Below the pieces are notes generated by a model. The model did not search any database. It saw nothing but the letters and a program-made list of their open reading frames with translations, and was not told where the DNA came from. From NCBI GenBank assembly GCA_016873735.1, contig VGWD01000001.1, forward strand, positions 62,001 through 126,000: a stretch of DNA of 64,000 nucleotides, given 5' to 3'. Source of the stretch: Ignavibacteria bacterium (lineage in GTDB: Bacteria > Bacteroidota > Ignavibacteria > Kapaibacteriales > UBA961). The translations under genes and the position numbers were made by a program. Shown here piece after piece: positions 54,141-62,174 of the stretch. How positions within the stretch are numbered: position 1 is the stretch's first letter; every line of letters begins with the position of its first letter.

Positions 54141-55594
54141 GATGGATTTCCTTGCTCTTTGAGAAATCGTTCAATTCTGTTGATGCATGTATCTTTTCCG
54201 AGCACTTCCATAGTCTCATACAATCCTGCGCCAACCTGCTTCCCTGTGAGAATCATTCTCAATGGGTGAATGATGAACTTTGATGCGATTCCATGTTCTT
54301 TTGAATATCCACCTATTGTTTCATTGAGTTGCACATGTTCAAAGCTCTCTGCTTGTTTCAATATTGGCAATAATGCATGAATGATGGAGCTCGCTTCTTC
54401 ATTCCAGTGTTTTGCTTTGTATTCTTCATCTATTTCATATGATTCGGAAAACATATATGCACCAAATGAAGGAATCTCATTCAGAAATGTGATTCTTTCT
54501 CTCAGGAGAATCAAGATATTCTTTGCTCTTTCATCTGAAATTTCAATTGAATGATCACACAATATGCGCTGTAATGATGGCAATAGTGTTTGAGCATCGG
54601 AAGCGCGCAGATATTGAGCATTCATCCATTCCAATTTTTTGGTATCAAATACCGCACCGGCCTTATTTACTTTTTCAAGAGAAAAATATTCTATCAATTC
54701 AGTCATGGTGAATATCTCTCTATCGGCCGTTGGATTCCAACCGAGCAATGCAACGAAATTCACGAGCGCATCGGGGAAAAATCCTTTTTCTCTAAAACTT
54801 TTTGCAAAGACATCCCCGAATCGCTTACTCATTTTTGATTTATCGGGATTCAATAGCAGAGGAAGATGAGCAAAGCGAGGCATTTCCCAATTAAAAGCTT
54901 GATAGAGAAGCACATGTTTCGGAGTTGATGGGAGCCATTCTTCCCCACGAATCACATGTGATATTTGCATCAAATGATCATCGACAACATTTGCAAGATG
55001 ATATGTTGGGAAGCCATCTGATTTCAGAAGGATTTGATCATCAACATCGCGAGCATTGACAATCACCTCGCCACGAACGATGTCATTGAAGCGAATGTCA
55101 CCGGAAACCGGCACTTTCAAACGTATGCAATAGTCGGCGCCTGAATCAAGCAATCTTGTTGTTTCATCAGGTCCGAGCGTATATTCACTTCTCATAACCG
55201 TTCTGTCATACTTCGCCGCAATGCCCGCATTCTTTTGTCGTTCGCGCATGGCATCCAATTCTTCCGATGTATCAAAAGCGCGATAGGCCATGCCTTTTTG
55301 CAATAATTCATTTGCATAATTTCGATAAAGCTCTGTGCGTTCTGATTGACGATATGGTCCGAAAGGTCCGCCTTTTTCAGGGCTTTCATCAAACTCCATA
55401 CCTGCCCATCTGCATATATCAACAATATTCTCCTCAGCACCTTCAACAAATCTAGTCTGATCAGTGTCTTCAATGCGCAAAATACATGCTCCACCATGAT
55501 GCTTTGCAAAAAGATAATTGTACAAAGCAGTCCTTAATCCTCCTATATGAAGGAAGCCTGTTGGTGATGGTGCAAATCGACCTCTGACTGACAT
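54137..55594 (-). CDS. gltX: Glutamyl-tRNA synthetase
   Basis: A 485-residue class I synthetase charging tRNA-Glu. HIGH-type motif FAPSPTGFLHIGGLRTALYNY at the N-terminus, the ATP-binding loop SKMSKRFGD near residue 250, and the LRIEDTDQTRFVEGAEENI segment. The C-terminal helical anticodon-binding domain is present. Whether it also charges tRNA-Gln (with GatCAB) or a separate GlnRS exists is not shown here. The lipoprotein gene begins at its stop. queD is 17 bases upstream on the same strand. Confidence 0.96.
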   Translation of the reverse strand: MSVRGRFAPSPTGFLHIGGLRTALYNYLFAKHHGGACILRIEDTDQTRFVEGAEENIVDICRWAGMEFDESPEKGGPFGPYRQSERTELYRNYANELLQKGMAYRAFDTSEELDAMRERQKNAGIAAKYDRTVMRSEYTLGPDETTRLLDSGADYCIRLKVPVSGDIRFNDIVRGEVIVNARDVDDQILLKSDGFPTYHLANVVDDHLMQISHVIRGEEWLPSTPKHVLLYQAFNWEMPRFAHLPLLLNPDKSKMSKRFGDVFAKSFREKGFFPDALVNFVALLGWNPTADREIFTMTELIEYFSLEKVNKAGAVFDTKKLEWMNAQYLRASDAQTLLPSLQRILCDHSIEISDERAKNILILLRERITFLNEIPSFGAYMFSESYEIDEEYKAKHWNEEASSIIHALLPILKQAESFEHVQLNETIGGYSKEHGIASKFIIHPLRMILTGKQVGAGLYETMEVLGKDTCINRIERFLKEQGNPS

Positions 55595-55611
55595 ATGATA
55601 TTCTGGTATGA

Positions 55612-56049
55612 TTATGAACGATGATAATAATGCTCGGCTTCGGCAAAGGTATTTTCTGTTTCTCGCAAACGAATGATCAATCGATGGACCGATGGAAAAG
55701 CCGAAAATCCGGAAATCAATTCACGAAGAATATAATGCGCGATATTTTCTGCCGTGGAATAAAAATCAACCACGTTCACCTTCATCGGATGCTGTTTGAA
55801 GAAGTCAATAAGGACATGATCTGAAGAATCAAGCAGGAATGAATGATCCAACCGATCGATCAATGGCTCGACAAGAGCTTTCATGTCAAAGTAATCAATC
55901 ACCATACCCGTTGCAGGGTCGATTATACCGATTACTTCAACTCGCATTGTATAGGAATGTCCGTGGATATTCTGACAACCACCTTGATGATAAGGTAGGC
56001 GATGTCCCATTTCCCAATGAAATTCTTTTGCAATACGGGATTCCATCAC
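55612..56049 (-). CDS. queD: 6-carboxy-5,6,7,8-tetrahydropterin synthase (QueD)
   Basis: A 145-residue zinc enzyme of the PTPS family that turns 7,8-dihydroneopterin triphosphate into carboxy-tetrahydropterin for queuosine. Zinc and catalytic residues appear as FHWEMGHRLPYH, then the catalytic Cys in GGCQNIHGHSYTM (Cys then HGH), and DYFDMKALVEPLIDRLDHSFLL. Eukaryotic-type PTPS activity cannot be excluded, but the Cys-x3-HGH spacing fits QueD, as does the neighbouring queF. The start overlaps the queF stop by four bases. Confidence 0.9.
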   Translation of the reverse strand: MMESRIAKEFHWEMGHRLPYHQGGCQNIHGHSYTMRVEVIGIIDPATGMVIDYFDMKALVEPLIDRLDHSFLLDSSDHVLIDFFKQHPMKVNVVDFYSTAENIAHYILRELISGFSAFPSVHRLIIRLRETENTFAEAEHYYHRS

Positions 56050-56387
56050 TGCTTCCTATACTGAGCGGTGATGACGCTGGACATTCCACCGCGAACACCC
56101 CAATCTGTGGTGATTGTCATTTCAATGGGATTGCAACGTTCCACAAGATCATCCAGGATCTTATTGGTAACTGCTTCATAGAAGATTCCCATATTGCGAA
56201 ATTCCAGGAAATAGTATTTAAGCGCTTTTAATTCTAAACAAATTGCGTCCGGAACATAGTCAATTGTGACAGTTGCAAAGTCCGGCAGACCGGTCAAAGG
56301 GCATACCGAAGTGAATTCATGCAATATATGCTTGATGCGATACTGTCTTCCGACAGCAGGATTGGGGAATGTTTCGAGACGATCCAT
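56046..56387 (-). CDS. queF: NADPH-dependent preQ0 reductase (QueF, short type)
   Basis: A 113-residue T-fold enzyme that reduces preQ0 nitrile to preQ1 for queuosine. The catalytic Cys29 (HEFTSVCPLTG) and Asp36 (LPDFATV) align with Cys55 and Asp62 of the Bacillus subtilis enzyme. The usual HE pair (His96-Glu97) reads YE (Tyr70-Glu71, in RNMGIFYE). ATG 56387 is the only likely start: the open frame upstream reaches 56612 but overlaps rlmB and has no other good start codon. At 113 residues the N-terminus is short. Confidence 0.85.
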   Translation of the reverse strand: MDRLETFPNPAVGRQYRIKHILHEFTSVCPLTGLPDFATVTIDYVPDAICLELKALKYYFLEFRNMGIFYEAVTNKILDDLVERCNPIEMTITTDWGVRGGMSSVITAQYRKQ

Positions 56388-56473
56388 GGAATTACTGTAT
56401 TTTTGTGCGGTGAAACATATGCCTTCTAAAAGGAGGGCAAAGGATTGTAAAAATACGGGTTTTCCGCGAATTA

Positions 56474-57235
56474 ATGAAGAATACGACCAGTCATTATCTC
56501 TATGGCAGACGTGCCGTGATCGAAGCTCTAAATGCAGGCAGAGAAATTGAGAAGATTTTCGTGCAATATGGCGCTTCCGGCGATGCGATTGAGGAGATCC
56601 GCATGAAGGCAAGGCAAAAAAACATCGCCTGTGCCATTGCCGACAAAATGAAGTTCAATGACATGGAACGGAGAATACCACTGGAACGTGGCTCTGCTCA
56701 AGGCGTTATTGCTCTTACGGCCATGATTGAATATGTGGAGCTTTTTGCTTTGCTCGATGTATCCCTGGAGAAAACTCCAAATCCTCTCATCATTGCGCTC
56801 GACGAAATCAATGATCCTCACAATGTTGGCGCAATAGCCCGATCAGCAGAATGCTCCGGCGCCTCAGGAATGATCATCACCATTGAACATTCATCACCGA
56901 TTACACCCGCCACATTCAAATCGGCTGCCGGCGCAATGGAGTTTTTACCTATTTGTAAGGTCGATTCCCTTTTGGTGGCAATCAGAAATGCAAAAGCCGC
57001 CGGATACACCGTATTGGGAACCGATGGGATGGCAGATCTATCCTATGCAGAACCGGGATTATTTTCCGGTCCAACAATTCTCATCATAGGAAGTGAAGGC
57101 AAAGGAATCAGACCCGCCATTCGAAAGGAATGCACAAAACTCATTCGCATTCCAATGCATGGCAATGTGGAATCACTCAATGCATCCGCAGCTGCTGCAA
57201 TAATCATGTTCGAAAGGATACGACAAGCGGAGTAA
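56474..57235 (+). CDS. rlmB: 23S rRNA guanosine-2'-O-methyltransferase, RlmB/TrmH family
   Basis: A 253-residue SpoU-class enzyme. An N-terminal L30e-like substrate-binding domain (HYLYGRRAVIEALNAG at its start) is followed by the knotted SPOUT domain with IIALDEINDPHNVGAIARSAECSG, TILIIGSEGKGI and IPMHGNVESLNASAAAAI. The last motif is the AdoMet-binding trefoil knot. RlmB methylates G2251 in 23S rRNA; a tRNA target cannot be excluded by sequence. The next gene starts five bases after the stop. Confidence 0.9.
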   Translation: MKNTTSHYLYGRRAVIEALNAGREIEKIFVQYGASGDAIEEIRMKARQKNIACAIADKMKFNDMERRIPLERGSAQGVIALTAMIEYVELFALLDVSLEKTPNPLIIALDEINDPHNVGAIARSAECSGASGMIITIEHSSPITPATFKSAAGAMEFLPICKVDSLLVAIRNAKAAGYTVLGTDGMADLSYAEPGLFSGPTILIIGSEGKGIRPAIRKECTKLIRIPMHGNVESLNASAAAAIIMFERIRQAE

Positions 57236-57239
57236 TATC

Positions 57240-58028
57240 ATGCGAATTGTATGCCTCACAGAAGAAACCACCGAAACACTCTATGCTCTTGGCGCGGATG
57301 ACATGATCGTCGGAATCTCAGGGTTCACTGTTAGACCTGCCATTGCCCGCAAAACAAAACCTAAGGTCTCCACATATCTTGATGCAAAGATTGATGAAAT
57401 CGTTGCACTTAAACCGGATATCGTTCTTGCATGGAGTGATCTGCAGGCAGGCATTTGCCAACAGTTAATCCTGGCTGGGATTTCTGTTCATTGCTTCAAT
57501 CATCGTACAATCGAAGGGATTCTTGACATGATCTCCATGCTTGGACGCATGATTGACAAATCATCCGAGGCAAAGGAGTATAGGACTTTTCTTGAGAGAA
57601 AAATTGATGCCGCTGCCCTACAGTCACATACATTGAACAGACGTCCACGCATTTATTTCGAGGAATGGTTTGATCCTCTTATCTCAGGGATAGCATGGGT
57701 AAGTGAGCTCATAGAATTATGCGGTGGCATTGATGTTTTTGCAGAACACAGGCTATATCAAGATGCTAAAAGAAGAATAATACCGGATCCATCAATCATC
57801 ATTGAAAAAAATCCGGATATCATCATCGCATCATGGTGTGGCAAAGGTGTAAAACCAAACATGATCACTTCCCGCGAAGGTTGGATGGACATCAATGCGG
57901 TGAAGGAACATCGCATTCATGAAATAAAATCTTCAATCATACTGCAACCCGGTCCCGCAGCATTGACGGATGGTATCGTTCAAATACAGGCAATCATTCA
58001 AGATTGGCATCAAAACTTGACGAAATAA
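57240..58028 (+). CDS. Periplasmic-binding-type cobalamin/siderophore-binding protein (BtuF-like), no signal peptide
   Basis: A 262-residue protein of the BtuF/FepB (Peripla_BP_2) class: two Rossmann lobes joined by a long helix, with LTEETTETLYALGADDMIVGISGFT at the start, EIVALKPDIVLAW, and the linker helix followed by RIYFEEWFDPLISGIAWVSELIELCGG. It starts at ATG 57240 without a signal peptide, although such proteins normally act in the periplasm; related stand-alone forms exist in many Bacteria and Archaea. It follows rlmB closely. No btuC or btuD gene is next to it. The 3' end overlaps a convergent gene by 19 bases. Confidence 0.8.
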   Translation: MRIVCLTEETTETLYALGADDMIVGISGFTVRPAIARKTKPKVSTYLDAKIDEIVALKPDIVLAWSDLQAGICQQLILAGISVHCFNHRTIEGILDMISMLGRMIDKSSEAKEYRTFLERKIDAAALQSHTLNRRPRIYFEEWFDPLISGIAWVSELIELCGGIDVFAEHRLYQDAKRRIIPDPSIIIEKNPDIIIASWCGKGVKPNMITSREGWMDINAVKEHRIHEIKSSIILQPGPAALTDGIVQIQAIIQDWHQNLTK

Positions 58029-58480
58029 GTCAGTCCAAAAAATGATGTGTTCATTGGCAGGGGATTATATCTGTCCACACTGAAATTCCAACCGTGATAC
58101 ACTCTTACACCCAACATTGAGATACCAATTTCGGGTCTGAATCGAAGCGAACCACCATGAAAATCAGTATAATATAACATGGAGGCACCAAAAGACACAA
58201 ACCAGTTCATTGTATAGGAAATCTTTGGCGCAATGATGAATCGATCTGCATTCAATGGACCTGTTTCCATTCCAACTGAAATTGCCCCCAAGCCTTTGAT
58301 CATTGAGGTCTTGGGCCAATACACCAAACTGCCATAACTATACATCGCCTCAAGAGATGTTCCTATATCCCCGGATTGCACGCCAATAGTCACGCCATGC
58401 ACAGGCACATCGGATGCGCATAGTTTGCAGATAGGTGAACATGACAGCAAAGCACAGACTATGAAGGCCTGCAACTTCAT
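58010..58480 (-). CDS. Hypothetical outer-membrane-barrel-like protein
   Basis: A 156-residue protein with a signal peptide (AFIVCALLSCSPICKLCA). The rest is made of short amphipathic strands with aromatic ends, for example AISVGMETG, FIIAPKISYTMNWFVSFGASMLYY, LRFRPEIGISMLGVRVYHGW, and it finishes in a terminal Phe (LTYFVKF), the typical C-terminal signature of outer membrane barrels. Six to eight strands fit. Family unknown. It follows the HMA-domain gene by one base on the minus strand and overlaps the btuF-like gene at the 3' end. Confidence 0.65.
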   Translation of the reverse strand: MKLQAFIVCALLSCSPICKLCASDVPVHGVTIGVQSGDIGTSLEAMYSYGSLVYWPKTSMIKGLGAISVGMETGPLNADRFIIAPKISYTMNWFVSFGASMLYYTDFHGGSLRFRPEIGISMLGVRVYHGWNFSVDRYNPLPMNTSFFGLTYFVKF

Positions 58481-58481
58481 A

Positions 58482-58685
58482 TCACATTGCCAATCTGAAT
58501 CCGGCTTCGTCTATCGCTTGAAGAATGTCTTCATCATTCACCAATTCAGGATCATATTCAATCACGGCTTTGCCAATCGCAACTTCTTGCACTGTCAATC
58601 CTTTGATGGCGGATAATTCTTTGTTGAGAGATTTCACGCAATGTCCACATGACATTCCATCTATTGCCAATTCTTGTTGTATCAT
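58482..58685 (-). CDS. Heavy-metal-associated (HMA) domain protein, CopZ-like
   Basis: A 67-residue single HMA domain with the metal motif GMSCGHC (Cys13, Cys16) and the family's GVxxVEVxxxxxxVEYDPELVNDEDILQAIDEAGF ending. Such proteins carry Cu+ or other soft metals to a P-type ATPase. No copper ATPase is in the window, so its partner is unknown. It lies between dnaB and the barrel-like gene, four- to eleven-base gaps, all on the minus strand. Cellular location is cytoplasmic. Confidence 0.88.
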   Translation of the reverse strand: MIQQELAIDGMSCGHCVKSLNKELSAIKGLTVQEVAIGKAVIEYDPELVNDEDILQAIDEAGFRLAM

Positions 58686-58696
58686 ATACCTTCTCC

Positions 58697-60184
58697 TTAA
58701 AAATCAATGTCATCCAAAGTTGTGGCCGATCCTATGAATCTGGGCGGCTCATCAAATTGAATGGATAAATTCTCAAAACGAGCATAGCTTTTCAGATATG
58801 CCAAACGAATATCACCAACAGGACCATTCCTTTGTTTTGCAATAATGATCTCTGCCGTGCCTTCCGTCGGTGATCCATCCTCCCAAGTCAATATGCCATA
58901 TTGCTCAGGTCTGTTTATGAACATCACCACATCCGCATCTTGTTCAATTGATCCTGATTCACGAAGATCGGATAGCATCGGGCGCTTATCGGCACGTGCT
59001 TCCACACCCCGATTCAATTGAGACAAAGCTATAACAGGTATTTGCAATTCTTTTGCTATTTGTTTCAATGTTCGAGAAATGATCGATATCTCACGCTCTC
59101 TGCTTTCTGCCTTCGGTGGCGAAACAAATTGCAAATAATCCACGATGATCAATTGAACATTGTGTTCTGCTTTCAATCTTCTGCATTTCGCCCTAATTTC
59201 CATAACTGTCAATGTTGCACTATCATCAATGAGCAAAGACGAATGCGTCAAAGAATCTATCGAAGAAGTGATCTTTGCCATTTCTTGTTTTTGCAATCGA
59301 TTGGTGCGAATATCATGAGCATTCACTCTGGCTTCGGCACTCAACAATCGAATCATGAGTTGATTTGCCGCCATCTCAATGGAGAAAAATGCCACGGGCG
59401 TATTGTATTCAACAGCAACATTTCGTGCGATGCTCAAAGCAAATGCAGTTTTTCCCATTGATGGTCTTGCTGCTATGATCACCAAATCTCCTTTTTGAAA
59501 TCCGCCAAGAATATCATCAAGTTTGGTGAAACCAGATGGCACGCCCGATATTCCCAGGGTGGTTTCTCTTTCCTGCATGCTTGCAATAAAATTGAATGTT
59601 TCTATTGCAAGCTCCTTCAAGGATATGAAACTCTTTCCAAGTCTTTGCTCAGCGATTTCAAAAATCTTTGCCTCTGCGGAATCAACCTCTTCCAATGCAT
59701 CTGTTGTTTCATCATATGCCCGAACAAGAATTGTTCCGGCAACGGAAATAAGAGAACGTTTGATATATCGCTCAAGCACTATTCTTGCATAATGCTCTAC
59801 ATTCGCCGCAGTTGGAACCATTGCCGTGATTTCGATGATTGCAAAGGATCCACCCACAGCATCCAATTCGCCGGTTCTCCTGAGTTCTTCTGTCAATGTG
59901 GTGATATCCACATCTACACCGCGACCGAACAGACTTAGTATTCCATTATAGAGTGTTTTATGCGACTCTTTATAAAATGCTTCGAGCTTAAGAATTTCAA
60001 TCACTTTTGGGATTGCTGCTCGGTCTATCAACATTGCACCAATCACCGCCATCTCAGCTTCCACGGAATGGGGCGGAATTTTCCCGGGCATTCCCTCGGC
60101 AGGAATCGGCAAATGTTGTCCAGAACGCTTCGACTTCTTGCGATCGTCGCCGCTCGTCACCGGCAAAAATTGTGGTTGATCCAT
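58697..60184 (-). CDS. dnaB: Replicative DNA helicase DnaB
   Basis: A 495-residue hexameric helicase. The N-terminal domain (about residues 35-140) starts with PPHSVEAEMAVIGAMLIDRAAI. The RecA-like C-terminal domain has Walker A ARPSMGKTAFALSIARNVA, the VAFFSIEMAANQLMIRLLSAEA segment, and LSQLNRGVEARADKRPMLSDLRESGSIEQDAD. The start is ATG 60184, preceded by TAGGAGGT; the earlier ATG at 60211 is unlikely. It is divergent from miaB. The HMA gene follows 11 bases after its stop. No dnaC- or DnaI-type loader is near. Confidence 0.96.
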   Translation of the reverse strand: MDQPQFLPVTSGDDRKKSKRSGQHLPIPAEGMPGKIPPHSVEAEMAVIGAMLIDRAAIPKVIEILKLEAFYKESHKTLYNGILSLFGRGVDVDITTLTEELRRTGELDAVGGSFAIIEITAMVPTAANVEHYARIVLERYIKRSLISVAGTILVRAYDETTDALEEVDSAEAKIFEIAEQRLGKSFISLKELAIETFNFIASMQERETTLGISGVPSGFTKLDDILGGFQKGDLVIIAARPSMGKTAFALSIARNVAVEYNTPVAFFSIEMAANQLMIRLLSAEARVNAHDIRTNRLQKQEMAKITSSIDSLTHSSLLIDDSATLTVMEIRAKCRRLKAEHNVQLIIVDYLQFVSPPKAESREREISIISRTLKQIAKELQIPVIALSQLNRGVEARADKRPMLSDLRESGSIEQDADVVMFINRPEQYGILTWEDGSPTEGTAEIIIAKQRNGPVGDIRLAYLKSYARFENLSIQFDEPPRFIGSATTLDDIDF

Positions 60185-60208
60185 TAATGTACCTCCTAAA
60201 TCGGAGAG

Positions 60209-60216
60209 CAAAGGTA
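60209..60216 (-). promoter_or_regulatory. Putative -7 element for dnaB
   Basis: Minus-strand TACCTTTG matches TAnnTTTG and lies 25 bases before the dnaB ATG. Confidence 0.4.
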
Positions 60217-60272
60217 GTATTTATTTGCGATTTCTCATGTTGCGTTTTGAGGATGTGAAAAAATGACTCTGT

Positions 60273-60296
60273 TTATCCACCCACTCATGTGGAAAA
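60273..60296. promoter_or_regulatory. Inverted DnaA-box-like pair between dnaB and miaB
   Basis: TTATCCACC (60273-60281, one mismatch to TTATCCACA) and TGTGGAAAA (60288-60296) face each other in the 226-base dnaB/miaB gap. The rest of the gap holds the two putative -7 elements and nothing else I can identify. Confidence 0.4.
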
Positions 60297-60376
60297 TCAT
60301 TGGTTTTGTTGGATATACGGCATTTCACGGGGCTATTTGCATCATTCCACATTCCCCTATGACTCCATCAATTTTG

Positions 60377-60384
60377 TATCTTTG
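60377..60384 (+). promoter_or_regulatory. Putative -7 element for miaB
   Basis: TATCTTTG matches TAnnTTTG, 27 bases before the miaB ATG. No -33 TTTG found. Confidence 0.4.
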
Positions 60385-60410
60385 TCCATTCTATTTTTGA
60401 CGGATGATTT

Positions 60411-61793
60411 ATGCTCGAGCTTCCAATTATTCAAGATACAAAGTCCGAATCCACCATTCGGAACATCCAAGATTTGTCTCATCAACCCAAACTCTATGTG
60501 GAAACATATGGATGTCAGATGAATGTGAATGATACCGAAATTGTTCAAGGGGTCATGAATGATTCCGGATATGCAATGACGGACAAACCGGAACAAGCAG
60601 ATGTGATATTGCTCAATACATGCGCAATTCGGGACAATGCGGAAAAGAAAATCCATGAACGATTAAACCATCTGAAATATTATAAGAAGCGGAATAAAGA
60701 TTTAGTTGTCGGTATCCTGGGCTGCATGGCAGAACGCCTTCGTGAGACATTGCTCGAAAAGGAATTGGTTGATTTAGTGGTTGGTCCGGATGAATATAGA
60801 ACAGTCCCTGAACTTGTATCCAAAGCTTATTCAGGAGAACGAGGCATAGCCGTCAAATTGAGCAGAGTTGAAACGTATGATGATATTCTGCCATTCCGAA
60901 CAGAAGGTATAAGTGCATGGGTTTCAATCATGCGTGGTTGCGATAAATTCTGCACTTATTGCGTAGTTCCATTCACAAGAGGAAGAGAACGTTCGAGGGC
61001 ATTTGCTTCAATCGTGGATGAAGCAAAGTCACTCTTTGATCAAGGATTCAAGGAAATCACATTGCTTGGTCAAAATGTGAACAGCTATCGCGATGAACAA
61101 TCCGGACATAACTTTGCCGAATTACTTGATGCATGTGCAAAGGCGGTGCCCGAGATGCGTATTCGCTATACCACTTCGCATCCTCAGGACATGAGCGATC
61201 AATTGATTGAGACAATGGCGATGCATGACAATATCTGCAAATATATTCACCTTCCCGTGCAATCAGGATCCAATCGCATACTTTCGCTCATGAATCGCAC
61301 GCATCCAGTTGAACATTATTATGAGCGCATCGACATGATCAAGAAACTCATGCCTCATTGCGCACTATCAACTGATATCATCACCGGTTTTCCCACGGAA
61401 ACAGAAGAAGATCATGAAGCAACAATGGAACTCATGAGACATGTTCGATACGATGGCGCATATATGTTCAAGTATTCGCCTCGGGAAAGAACAAAAGCAT
61501 GGAAAATGGGAGATGATATTCCTGATGAAGTGAAAGTCCGTAGACTCAATGAAATAATCAATCAACAAAATGCCATCGCTCGTGAGATCAATCAAACATT
61601 GATTGGGTCTATCGAAAAGATACTCGTTGAAGGTCCCAGCAAGAAGAATCCAATGGAATGGCAAGGAAGAACGGACTCAAACAAAGTCACGATTTTCCCT
61701 CAAAATGAACAATCACCTTATGTGATTGGAGACATCATTGCTGTTAAGATAGAAAAGGCATCCAGTGCGACATTATTCGGGAGTTTGATCTGA
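60411..61793 (+). CDS. miaB: tRNA-2-methylthio-N6-dimethylallyladenosine synthase
   Basis: A 460-residue radical-SAM enzyme that adds the methylthio group to i6A37 of tRNA. Cys35, Cys71 and Cys105 of the N-terminal UPF0004 domain bind the auxiliary cluster, and the radical-SAM triad is Cys177, Cys181 and Cys184 (RGCDKFCTYCVVPF). TRAM domain at the end (IEKILVEGPSKKN, GDIIAVKIEKA). It is a full-length MiaB-type methylthiotransferase; the GQNVNSYRD and VEHYYERIDMI segments also fit MiaB. The gene is followed by yraN after 27 bases. Confidence 0.93.
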   Translation: MLELPIIQDTKSESTIRNIQDLSHQPKLYVETYGCQMNVNDTEIVQGVMNDSGYAMTDKPEQADVILLNTCAIRDNAEKKIHERLNHLKYYKKRNKDLVVGILGCMAERLRETLLEKELVDLVVGPDEYRTVPELVSKAYSGERGIAVKLSRVETYDDILPFRTEGISAWVSIMRGCDKFCTYCVVPFTRGRERSRAFASIVDEAKSLFDQGFKEITLLGQNVNSYRDEQSGHNFAELLDACAKAVPEMRIRYTTSHPQDMSDQLIETMAMHDNICKYIHLPVQSGSNRILSLMNRTHPVEHYYERIDMIKKLMPHCALSTDIITGFPTETEEDHEATMELMRHVRYDGAYMFKYSPRERTKAWKMGDDIPDEVKVRRLNEIINQQNAIAREINQTLIGSIEKILVEGPSKKNPMEWQGRTDSNKVTIFPQNEQSPYVIGDIIAVKIEKASSATLFGSLI

Positions 61794-61820
61794 TTCCACC
61801 ACACAATCCGGGGTATATTT

Positions 61821-62174
61821 ATGAATCGCCGAAAAGCAGGATCCCAAGCAGAGGATCAAGCGGTGATGTTTTTGGAACAGGCAGGGTATATCATAATCAA
61901 ACGCAATTTCACTTTCGGGCGCATCGGCGAAATCGACATCATCTGCAAGCATGAAGGGATATTGATATTTGTTGAAGTGAAAGCTCGCATGAACCATGAA
62001 TATGGTCCACCCGAAGCATCAATTACCCAAAAGAAAGTCAAAGCACTGAAAAGAGCGGCGGAAGGCTATCTGTATATCAACAATATCAAAGACATTCCTT
62101 GCAGGTTTGACTTCATAGCAATCGAATATCCCGAGGGCATACCCGTTATTCGACATTTGATCAATGCGCTTTGA
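61821..62174 (+). CDS. YraN/UPF0102 family endonuclease-like protein
   Basis: A 117-residue protein of the restriction-endonuclease-like fold. The N-terminus GSQAEDQAVMFLEQAGY and the core NFTFGRIGEIDIICKHEGILIFVEVKAR carry the Glu-x-Asp and ExK residues of the PD-(D/E)XK catalytic site (Asp in GEIDII, Glu and Lys in VEVKAR). The family may act as a Holliday-junction-type nuclease or in DNA processing; its role is uncertain. The start is ATG 61821 with GGGGTAT upstream. It converges with the M28 peptidase gene, with adjacent stops. Confidence 0.88.
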   Translation: MNRRKAGSQAEDQAVMFLEQAGYIIIKRNFTFGRIGEIDIICKHEGILIFVEVKARMNHEYGPPEASITQKKVKALKRAAEGYLYINNIKDIPCRFDFIAIEYPEGIPVIRHLINAL

